Below, piece by piece: positions 5,718-12,121 of a stretch of DNA of 21,179 nucleotides (its first letter is position 1; each line of letters starts with the position of its first letter). The position numbers were made by a program, and so were the translations under genes. This DNA comes from a virus, in IMG/VR virus record IMGVR_UViG_3300035698_016708, positions 1 through 21,179 of that record; one strand, 5' to 3'. The notes below the pieces were generated by a model. It ran no database searches. It was not told where the DNA came from and saw nothing but the letters and a program-made list of their open reading frames with translations.

Positions 5718-6886
5718 ATGAGTATGAAGAAAGACGATAGAGAACTTATACGGTCTATTAAAGAACTCCATAAACAAATTATTTCTGACTATAAACAATC
5801 TCTAAATCGGTGTATTCAACTAGGGAATATTTTAGATAAGCAAAAAATTAGAGTAGGACGGGGTAATTTTATGGAATGGGTGAAATCCTATTTACCATTT
5901 TCTGAATGATCTTCGAGAAATTATATGGCTTTGTTCCATCATAAAGCTGAGTTAAAAGCAGCAGAAATAGAAAATATAAAAGATGCGTATGCTTATATAT
6001 CTAATTTTAATGCCCACATTCGAGATGCTCACAGAACAAAAACTAAAGCATACAGAAAAGAAGAAGCAAATAAAGATACAAAATTTACTAACCCTAGAAC
6101 TTACATCAATAAAATTATTTGTGGGGATAATATAAACATTATGAATAAAATGTTACAGACTATGAAAGGTAGATATAGTGCTGTAATTTGCTCTCCAAAT
6201 TATAATACAGGATTTAATTATGGAGATATATTTGATGATAATAAAGATTATGATATTTATTTAAATGACCTATTAAAGCCATTTGAGTATTATAAAAAGT
6301 TATTAAGGGTAGGTGGTAGAGTTATTTATATTTTGGGGAATAATACAGGTGAAGATAATACAGGTGATAGGTATGAACTTGTAGCAGAACTATTAAATAG
6401 AGTTAAAATAGAACATCCTGAATTCAAGGTTTATAATATGATAATATGGGACAAAGGTAAGAAGGGGATGAACCCGTTGAATACTAAATTTGGTTCTTTT
6501 TGTTCTCCAATAGAACCATCAATGAGATTGAAACATGAGTATATTATTATATGGAGTTTAGAACAATATAAATTACCTAATATAAATAATGTAGTTTCAG
6601 ACATCTCCAAAAAAGAATTCAAAGAATGGACGTGGAGCACTTGGGAAATATCACCTTATGTCTTTCCAAAAAATATACATCCCTGCTCCTATCCTCCTAA
6701 ACTAATTGAAAGAATTTTGAAAATATATACTTACCCACAAGACCTAATTCTTGATCCTTATAGTGGGGCGGGCATCACAGGGTTAATGTGTAAAAAAATA
6801 AACGACAATATACGATGATAGATTTGAACCCTAATTTTTGTTCTTATGCAAAAAAGATAATAGATAAAGCAAGTAAGAATAAGTAG
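5718..6886 (+). pseudogene. DUF3102-like/beta-class DNA methyltransferase, interrupted by UGA and a frameshift
   Basis: Start at ATG 5718 (AGAGG four bases upstream; ATG 5724 is an alternative). The N-terminal 85 residues have a DUF3102-like pattern (RGNFMEWVKSYLPFSE, then SSRNYMALF), but an in-frame TGA at 5907-5909 separates these two pieces, where the family usually has Arg or a similar residue. The same frame resumes with a beta-class amino-methyltransferase: motif IV CSPNYNTGFNYG, then a G-S-F-C-S-P-x-x-P-S-M-R-L-K segment, then the AdoMet-binding DPYSGAGITG. Near 6808 one base appears lost: frame 1 ends ...KKINDN, and the next frame supplies the expected tail YTMIDLNPNFCSYAKKII to a stop at 6884-6886. 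It would methylate C-N4 or A-N6. A restart at ATG 5925 could make a protein without the N-terminal domain, ending out of frame at 6818. Confidence 0.75.
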
Positions 6887-7023
6887 TTATGTAAATTATA
6901 AAAAATAATATATTTTCCGGCTGGGCACGGCTATTGATATAGTTCATAATAGTTAAAGTAATTAGGTGATGTGTAATAAGTTGTATTTTTTGCCAAAGTA
7001 GTAATATTTTAAGGAGAGTAGTT

Positions 7024-7380
7024 ATGAGAAATATAATTATAAGTAATTGGAATATAAGATTTAAGAATAATGATGATGATATAATTCTTATAGATGTTAT
7101 TTTTAGGTTTGGAAATATTTCAATAATAGAGAACTTAGACATAGATATAGGAAATTCCAAAGAGGCTAATATTAAAATATGTGATATTATAAAAATAGAA
7201 AGACTTACAGTAAATGATGATGATTTTAACTTTATACTGGAAGAAGAAACTATTACGGGAAAACCAGCTGCTGTATATGGTGAAATATTTATATGGGGAA
7301 TAAATAACTATAATAAAATAAATCATATACCTATTCCTTTAAGCGATATAAATGAAATGGAATTAATAACGAGTCTGTAA
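7024..7380 (+). CDS. Unknown protein of the accessory module
   Basis: 118 residues, ATG 7024 after TAAGGAGAG (spacing about 6). Acidic and rich in Ile, Asn and Asp (NNDDDIILIDVIFRFG near the start), it is predicted to be mostly beta strands, with no membrane span or signal peptide. I recognise no family. It lies between two methyltransferase genes and ends eight bases before the next one, so it is probably co-transcribed with them. The 137-base gap upstream contains a short GC-rich patch (about 6916-6931) and no clear promoter. Confidence 0.7.
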   Translation: MRNIIISNWNIRFKNNDDDIILIDVIFRFGNISIIENLDIDIGNSKEANIKICDIIKIERLTVNDDDFNFILEEETITGKPAAVYGEIFIWGINNYNKINHIPIPLSDINEMELITSL

Positions 7381-7388
7381 AATAAATA

Positions 7389-8462
7389 ATGCCACCAGCA
7401 CTATCAACAACAAAAAATCCTTTTTGGAATAATAAAAAGAATAGCACTATATATACTCCTACATACATATCAGAGTTTATATATGAAATTATATCTCCTG
7501 TGCTGAAACCTAAAGTAATTCTTGATCCTGCTATTGGTAAAGGTTCTTTAATTCTCCCCTGGAAAAAAAGTAAAATAATAGGAGTTGATATAGATGTTAA
7601 AAGTAAAAAGTATTGTGATTATTTTCACAAGGGAAAATTTGAGAATATAGAGAATTGGAAATTTCCTGTTCCTGATTTAATAGTTTGTAATCCACCATGA
7701 AATTCTGCTGAAGGAAAAAAACTATATCCAGAAGTATTTATAAAACAAATGGTAAATTTATTTGGTTCTAAAATACCTATATTATTATTTACTCCTATGG
7801 GTTTTAGACTAAATCAGAAAAAAACTAGTAAAAGGTATCAATGGTTAATTTATAGTGAAATAGAAATATCAACTATTATTAGTTTGCCTTTAGATGCTTT
7901 TGGTTTTACTACTACACAAAGTGAAATTTTACTATTTAATATACCTGAATTAAAACCACACTACTGGATATATAATAAAGAAGAACTTGTAAAACAAAAA
8001 CTAATTACAAAGACGCAACAAAAAGGAAAAAACAAAATGGCTAAACAAAAAAACGAAATTACTATTGATGGAGAAACTTATATTCTCAAAAGTTCTGTTG
8101 CAGGAATAGATGTAGCAGCACTGAAAAAGAAATTTACTGCATACTGGAACACTTGCGAAAAGGCAGAAACACTACTTGCAGAAATAAATAATATTATTTC
8201 TGGGGAAAAATCAGAAACAACAAAAACAACAGACAAAGAAAAAAAAGATTATCCAACAAAAAAAAATAGAAATGGGATGGTTGTGATGATAATACTAAAA
8301 TCAGCAAAAAAACCAATGACAAAAAATGAAGTAGAATTTGAACTAAAAAAGAATAAAACTATAAATGCTAATTCGGCGAAACAACAACTTGATCATTTCA
8401 ATTGTTTTGTAATTACAAAAGAAGGAAATAAAAACTTATATTCATATAAGAAAGTAGAATAA
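7389..8462 (+). pseudogene. Gamma-class N6-adenine methyltransferase with UGA at the catalytic Trp
   Basis: One reading frame interrupted only by TGA at 7698-7700. The first part has S-T-I-Y-T-P-T-Y-I-S (residues 19-28), typical of Eco57I/type I-like methyltransferases before motif I, then the AdoMet-binding ILDPAIGKGSL and VDID. Motif IV reads DLIVCNPP-TGA-NSAEGKK, where the family has NPPW/F/Y; TGA falls exactly at the aromatic residue that stacks on the target adenine. The frame continues with plausible methyltransferase sequence (LPLDAFGFTTTQSEILLFN). Order motif I then IV marks the gamma class. No RBS is obvious before ATG 7389. At the 3' end the frame runs without a stop into a separate-looking domain starting at 8037. 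It is either a dead gene or one needing UGA read-through as Trp. Confidence 0.75.
8037..8462 (+). CDS. Possible separately translated winged-helix-like protein
   Basis: In frame with the methyltransferase upstream, but an ATG at 8037 preceded by AAAAGG about 10 bases earlier suggests its own start (141 residues, MAKQKNEITIDGETYILKSS). Residues 1-55 contain a helical segment (ALKKKFTAYWNTCEKAETLL), then a Lys/Thr-rich linker, then residues 80-141 with a winged-helix-like pattern (MVVMIILKSAKKPMTKNEVE, then YSYKKVE). A methyltransferase stop may have been lost: CAA at 8018-8020, just before this RBS, is one base from TAA. It could be the specificity/DNA-binding partner of the methyltransferase or a regulator. 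Function not established. Confidence 0.5.
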   Translation: MAKQKNEITIDGETYILKSSVAGIDVAALKKKFTAYWNTCEKAETLLAEINNIISGEKSETTKTTDKEKKDYPTKKNRNGMVVMIILKSAKKPMTKNEVEFELKKNKTINANSAKQQLDHFNCFVITKEGNKNLYSYKKVE

Positions 8463-8486
8463 AACATAATATATATTTAACTACTC

Positions 8487-8518
8487 TGCCCCTGTCATTT
8501 TATTAAGTGATGGGGGCA
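8487..8518 (+). terminator. Possible terminator after the methyltransferase gene
   Basis: TGCCCCTGTCA (8487-8497) pairs with TGATGGGGGCA (8508-8518) as an 11-bp RNA stem with two G-U wobbles and a 10-nt loop. It is only weakly T-rich afterwards (ATTTT at 8522-8526). It lies between the methyltransferase stop and the zinc-ribbon gene, so it may attenuate or separate their expression. Confidence 0.45.
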
Positions 8519-8542
8519 CAACATTTTAAAAAGGATAATAAA

Positions 8543-8854
8543 ATGATCTATTTTAATTGCTATACTTGTAATGAAGGCATGGAAGCACCTGAAAGTTTAG
8601 CAGATAGTTCTATAGAATGTCCTAACTGTAAAGGTCTTCAACATATTCCTTCTCCCCCCAAAAAGAAAAATAGAAAACCTAAAAGAATAATACTTAATCC
8701 GGTTAAAAATACTATATCACCTCCCCCACAAAAAATAATTATAAAACAAAGTTCAGGTTGTATAGGTTGTCTTTTAATAATTATTATATTACTTTTAATT
8801 TTAGGTCCGCTTACTGCTGGTGGTTGTTGTATATTACCATTTTTAGCAATTTAA
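8543..8854 (+). CDS. Zinc-ribbon single-pass membrane protein
   Basis: 103 residues. ATG 8543 is chosen because AAAGGATAA lies upstream; an in-frame ATG at 8507 is inside the preceding hairpin. Residues 1-35 form a zinc ribbon with two Cys pairs (CYTC at 6-9 and CPNC about 20 residues later) and the sequence EAPESLADSSIECPNC, a pattern I associate with short zinc-ribbon domains common in Planctomycetes and related bacteria. A Pro/Lys-rich linker (about 38-75) follows, then a Cys-containing hydrophobic segment (SGCIGCLLIIIILLLILGPL) and a second hydrophobic stretch. The zinc ribbon would face the cytoplasm. Role unknown; its place at the end of the accessory module suggests cargo, not virion structure. 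Confidence 0.75.
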   Translation: MIYFNCYTCNEGMEAPESLADSSIECPNCKGLQHIPSPPKKKNRKPKRIILNPVKNTISPPPQKIIIKQSSGCIGCLLIIIILLLILGPLTAGGCCILPFLAI

Positions 8855-8944
8855 TATATTATAACGTAGTTTTATTTGCTCTCACAACTCACACAAGGCC
8901 CCAGGATCAATTAAAATATTTTCCAAGGGCAAAACTACCCTATA

Positions 8945-8976
8945 TAATACAAAAGAGATAGGGCCTAAGCCCTATC
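8945..8976 (-). terminator. Terminator of the late operon
   Basis: GATAGGGC (8957-8964), loop CTAA, GCCCTATC (8969-8976): a perfect 8-bp GC-containing stem. On the minus strand it is followed by TCTTTTGTATTATA, a short U-rich tract. It lies about 130 bases past the last late gene and is the best candidate for the end of late transcription. Confidence 0.6.
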
Positions 8977-8993
8977 CCTCACAGGAGATGTTG

Positions 8994-9020
8994 GTATATG
9001 GTAACAAAAAAACCATATAC
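8994..9020. repeat. Perfect 9-bp inverted repeat
   Basis: GTATATGGT (8994-9002) and ACCATATAC (9012-9020) flank an A-rich 9-nt loop. There is no T-run after either arm. It sits between the late operon terminator and the last late gene, in the 250-base convergent intergenic stretch that otherwise contains nothing I can call. It may be an RNA-processing or 3'-stabilising hairpin. Confidence 0.45.
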
Positions 9021-9105
9021 TTCATTCTCAATTTCTGCAACTAATTACACCCAAACTACTTCATTCTATTTTCTATTCTAATTAAATGCTTTAATACACT
9101 TCTTT

Positions 9106-9207
9106 CTATTCTGCACTTTTTTTTAATTTTACCAAAAGTATTTTTAATATTGGATAAAAAATAAAACCACTCCCAACACCAACTACAAATCCTATTATAA
9201 ATTCCAT
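9106..9207 (-). CDS. Tiny membrane protein, last gene of the late operon
   Basis: 33 residues, ATG 9207 preceded by AAGGAG (spacing about 7); the stop is TAG at 9106-9108. Residues 2-26 are a hydrophobic helix with small-residue spacing (FIIGFVVGVGSGFIFYPILK), followed by a basic tail (KLKKSAE). It begins 11 bases after the FN3-like gene, so it belongs to the late transcript. Position at the end of the structural genes would suit a lysis component (holin-like), but a single 33-residue span is weak evidence and no endolysin is visible here. Confidence 0.55.
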   Translation of the reverse strand: MEFIIGFVVGVGSGFIFYPILKILLVKLKKSAE

Positions 9208-9218
9208 ACTCTTTCTCC

Positions 9219-9806
9219 TTATAATTCTGTGATTGTTAAATCACCTGTTGTTATTTGCGGCCCTGTTCCATCCACTATTCCCACAACATTAATTGAAGGC
9301 TCCCCTTCTATACCAGCCAAAGTTTGAACTACAACTAAATCATACTCTCCATCTTGTAGTCCTGTTATATCTGCAAAATTTTTATTTAGTCTATTGTTTG
9401 CATAGGCAACTTGTCCCCAGTATATCCATTCATTTATACTTGGATTATCAGAAGTATAAACAGGTTCAGAACTGACATTATCTTTTTGATAGTAGATAGA
9501 AAAATGACTAGGTGTAATCCCCCCTTTATCATAATTCCAAAACAACCTGACTTTTCCTGCTATCATAGTTTTAGCAATTAAGTTTGAAATTGTTCCATTT
9601 GGTGCTCTATAAATATCACTATTTTTGAACTCTATTTGTAAAACTGGTGAAGGTTCTCCAACTATTCCACTTTCACCCACACCATATATTCTATATTCAT
9701 AAACACCATCAGCAGGAGCATCTTGCTCTAATAGTGCTTGACTACTACCATCATCAGGTATATACCAGGCGTGTATGTCATTTACTGTAATTTCTAATTG
9801 TGCCAT
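9219..9806 (-). CDS. FN3/Ig-like tail or fibre-associated protein
   Basis: 195 residues. Its ATG at 9806 overlaps the stop of the upstream spike gene (TAATG), indicating translational coupling. Two beta-sandwich-like segments can be seen: residues 15-65 with GVYEYRIYGVGESGIVGEPSP, and residues 70-175 with KVRLFWNYDKGGITPSHFSI and GEYDLVVVQTLAGIEGEPSI. The 'Y-x-Y-R/V-V-V-x-x-x-x-G-x-x-G-E-P-S' ending of each is the F-G strand pattern of fibronectin type III repeats, which are common as adhesion/spacer domains in phage tail proteins. It probably accompanies the beta-helix spike. No catalytic signature. Confidence 0.65.
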   Translation of the reverse strand: MAQLEITVNDIHAWYIPDDGSSQALLEQDAPADGVYEYRIYGVGESGIVGEPSPVLQIEFKNSDIYRAPNGTISNLIAKTMIAGKVRLFWNYDKGGITPSHFSIYYQKDNVSSEPVYTSDNPSINEWIYWGQVAYANNRLNKNFADITGLQDGEYDLVVVQTLAGIEGEPSINVVGIVDGTGPQITTGDLTITEL

Positions 9807-11161
9807 TATATTTTTTCCCGAGTAATTAAATAGTAAGGTGAAGGTAGATTAGAGATACAGCCTATGTAAGTATATCTTCCTTTAACATCTGTTAATCCAC
9901 CTCTCGTTATTTTTGGTTCGCTAGGAGTATAATCTAGTCCTCTACTAGGATTATCTTCTAAATACAATGGATTTTCATTTAACATTTCTAAAGCATATAC
10001 ATCATCATCACTACCACCATTCCAAGAATTTGAGTAATAAGCAAAGACAGAACTTGTATCATTGTCTAAATTTATAGTTGTGTTATTACTAACTATAGAA
10101 TTTCTTATGAAACAATTACTAGTATCATCAGTAAATACTCCTATTTCTGAATTATCAATTGTGCTATTTACAATATAAGAACTAGCAGTTGCAAGAGTAT
10201 TTATTCCTTTTACCCCATTATCATAAATCAAACAATGGTCAATAATCATACTCCCATAATTAGATTTTATAGCATCAAGTCCATTGTGGTTTCTCACAAT
10301 TGTATTTATAATAAAAGTTCTTCCAGAACCACTAACAGCGGTTGAAATTCCTAAACTCGCATTTTTATATATTTCACAATTTATAATATAGTTGTCCCTG
10401 GTTGTATTATTAACTAGTATGCCGTGTCTGTTATCATAGGATTTACAATTGATTAAAAATATTTGATGAGTGCCGTCTATTAAAAATCCACAATATGCAC
10501 CTGCTGCCTGGTTTGCATTATAACAAGTAATATTTTTAATTATTAAATTAGTAATACTATCAATCCCAATAATTGCTTTTGTTAAGTTGTTCCCATCTAA
10601 AGAAACCATTCCATTATCGCCAGGCATAGTAGTATAACCGACTATCTCTCCATAGGTTCCTGCTGAAAGTGAGCCACCAAAACTATCTATATCCCAAAGT
10701 GATGTTGATTGTTGATGCTGATCAAGGTTATTAAAAATGTATCCATCATTTGCTTTTATATATATGATTGAATTATCTGGAGCAGTATCAACAGATTTTT
10801 GTAATGTAGCAAAAGGGCCATATTCTTCTTCTGCACTGGGATTATCAGTTAAAACAGACTCGCTTAAACCATTGTATTCTCCAAATGCAATATCTATATT
10901 TGTTTCTCCCAAATCTCCTACATTGCTATCAAGAGCTATCCAACCGACGGCTGCTGAAATCAGTTGATATATACCAATTGTTGCACTCGCTCCTGTTCCG
11001 GTTGAAGTCACCCAACAGTAATCACCCGTGGTGATGCTGTCAAAAGTTCCATCTGGGGCTTCAAGAATTGCTTTATTTGCAGCAGATATATTCACTACAG
11101 CCGATTGTCTCACAATTGGTATTCCAGCAGTTTTTGAATTATCAACATAGTAAGTTGTCAT
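9806..11161 (-). CDS. Right-handed beta-helix tail spike / receptor-binding protein
   Basis: 451 residues from ATG 11161, preceded by GGAGG and overlapping the upstream stop (TAATG); an in-frame extension to 11200 lies inside the previous gene and is rejected. Residues 1-100 form an N-terminal part likely to attach to the tail. Residues about 105-390 are a series of short Asn/Ile-rich coils (LIIKNITCYNANQAAGAYCG, FLINCKSYDNRHGILVNNTT, IINTIVRNHNGLDAIKSNYG), the pattern of pectate-lyase-like parallel beta-helices. The C-terminus (NENPLYLEDNPSRGLDYTPS, YTYIG) is also typical of such proteins, with a final cap. The role would be binding or degrading host surface polysaccharide; catalytic residues cannot be identified. 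Gene position, after tail tip genes and at the end of the late operon, fits. Confidence 0.75.
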   Translation of the reverse strand: MTTYYVDNSKTAGIPIVRQSAVVNISAANKAILEAPDGTFDSITTGDYCWVTSTGTGASATIGIYQLISAAVGWIALDSNVGDLGETNIDIAFGEYNGLSESVLTDNPSAEEEYGPFATLQKSVDTAPDNSIIYIKANDGYIFNNLDQHQQSTSLWDIDSFGGSLSAGTYGEIVGYTTMPGDNGMVSLDGNNLTKAIIGIDSITNLIIKNITCYNANQAAGAYCGFLIDGTHQIFLINCKSYDNRHGILVNNTTRDNYIINCEIYKNASLGISTAVSGSGRTFIINTIVRNHNGLDAIKSNYGSMIIDHCLIYDNGVKGINTLATASSYIVNSTIDNSEIGVFTDDTSNCFIRNSIVSNNTTINLDNDTSSVFAYYSNSWNGGSDDDVYALEMLNENPLYLEDNPSRGLDYTPSEPKITRGGLTDVKGRYTYIGCISNLPSPYYLITREKI

Positions 11162-11448
11162 TATAGAACCTCCATATTTTTTGGTTCTAGTTGTTGCCAA
11201 TTTTTATTTAACCATTCAACTTGTTTTTCACTCAATTTTTTATTTATATCATTTTTCATTTCTTCATCTTCTTCTTTTTGAAGAATAATTAATAATAATT
11301 TTTTCATTTTATTTGTTTTTATATCATCTATATTTGCATTTATGAGTTTCTTTATTTCTTTTGTGTTCATTTTATCTATATCTTTTTTTTTCTTCTTATT
11401 ATTTTTGGCAAAATTATAAAGTTGTAGAAATAGTGGATTGTTTTTCAT
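11161..11448 (-). CDS. Small charged protein of unknown function
   Basis: 95 residues, ATG 11448 after AGGAG (spacing about 6). Highly charged and helical: lysine-rich near residues 15-25 (NNKKKKKDIDKMNTKEIKKL), acidic in the middle (QKEEDEEMKNDINKK), ending QVEWLNKNWQQLEPKNMEVL. No membrane span or recognisable domain. Its stop overlaps the start of the beta-helix spike (TAATG), so the two are coupled; it could be a spike chaperone or adaptor, but that is only a positional guess. Confidence 0.7.
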   Translation of the reverse strand: MKNNPLFLQLYNFAKNNKKKKKDIDKMNTKEIKKLINANIDDIKTNKMKKLLLIILQKEEDEEMKNDINKKLSEKQVEWLNKNWQQLEPKNMEVL

Positions 11449-11456
11449 ATTCTCTC

Positions 11457-11879
11457 CTATGTTAAATTAAGTGTTAGGATACCAATTCCAGAACTTGGAT
11501 TTACATCATAACTTTCATAAGTCATTGCAGATTGTTGAGCTGGAGTAAGTGAAACTATTGGTGCTTCTACTTCTAAATCTGAATTATTATTTATATCATT
11601 TTCTGTATTTCCCAAGTAGTCATATATTATAAATCCAAATTTATGTAGTTCTTCATTTTTTAATGTATAATGAGCAGATGTAGTTGCTAGTGTATCAGAA
11701 TATATATCAGATGGATCATCAATGTCAGTATGAAGAAATATAAGTTTCTTTGATACAGTAGTAGTGTAGTCTATATCTACTCCTACTCCCGCAAACATTT
11801 TAGCATAAATAGAATTTAATTCATAACCTTCATAGTCAATTCTACAATCTATTTGTAATCCTTGATTGATATATTTCAT
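11457..11879 (-). CDS. Unknown late/tail protein
   Basis: 140 residues. ATG 11879 overlaps the TGA of the upstream gene (ATGA), a clear coupling signal and proof that UGA acts as a stop here. The protein is acidic and beta-rich with many Asp, Tyr and Thr (YAKMFAGVGVDIDYTTTVSK; DLEVEAPIVSLTPAQQSAMT). No family recognised. It lies between the Cys/Ser-rich protein cluster and the beta-helix spike, so it is probably a minor tail-tip or baseplate component. Confidence 0.7.
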   Translation of the reverse strand: MKYINQGLQIDCRIDYEGYELNSIYAKMFAGVGVDIDYTTTVSKKLIFLHTDIDDPSDIYSDTLATTSAHYTLKNEELHKFGFIIYDYLGNTENDINNNSDLEVEAPIVSLTPAQQSAMTYESYDVNPSSGIGILTLNLT

Positions 11880-12121
11880 TTTTTATTTCTTTTCCTTTTT
11901 CTTCCACAACCTGAACAACCTTTTTTCTTCTTTATAATTTCTTTTTCTTTTACTCTCAATCCTTCTTTTTTAGGAGTATCATTTACCTCTAACTCATATT
12001 CTTTAATTATTTTCCCATCAGTTTTTAATTTATTTATATACCATTTCAAACCTTCTGGAGTAGATGGTATTACTCTTACTTCACCTGTTTTTTCTTTATA
12101 TCTAATAACTTTAATTTTCAT
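11876..12121 (-). CDS. Small basic protein with CxxC tail motif
   Basis: 81 residues. ATG 12121 directly follows the stop of the Ser-rich gene; the nearest SD-like GGGAG is about 13 bases away, so translation may depend on coupling. The N-terminal half has alternating strands (MKIKVIRYKEKTGEVRVIPS, EYELEVND); the C-terminal 25 residues are extremely basic with C-S-G-C-G (KKKKGCSGCGRKRKRNKK). That tail could bind nucleic acid or metal. It ends in an ATGA overlap with the next gene. Unknown function. Confidence 0.65.
   Translation of the reverse strand: MKIKVIRYKEKTGEVRVIPSTPEGLKWYINKLKTDGKIIKEYELEVNDTPKKEGLRVKEKEIIKKKKGCSGCGRKRKRNKK

Noticed and set aside
6831-7326. Minus-strand frames opposite the unknown accessory gene
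   Set aside because: They are shadows of plus-strand coding DNA with biased Ile/Phe/Tyr content and no ribosome binding site.
8994-9020. Late-operon terminator at the 9-bp inverted repeat
   Set aside because: No U-tract follows on either strand; the GC-containing hairpin at 8957-8976 is the better candidate.
11161-11200. N-terminal extension of the beta-helix spike
   Set aside because: The extension overlaps the end of the upstream gene; the ATG at 11161 has a GGAGG just upstream and a TAATG overlap typical of this operon.
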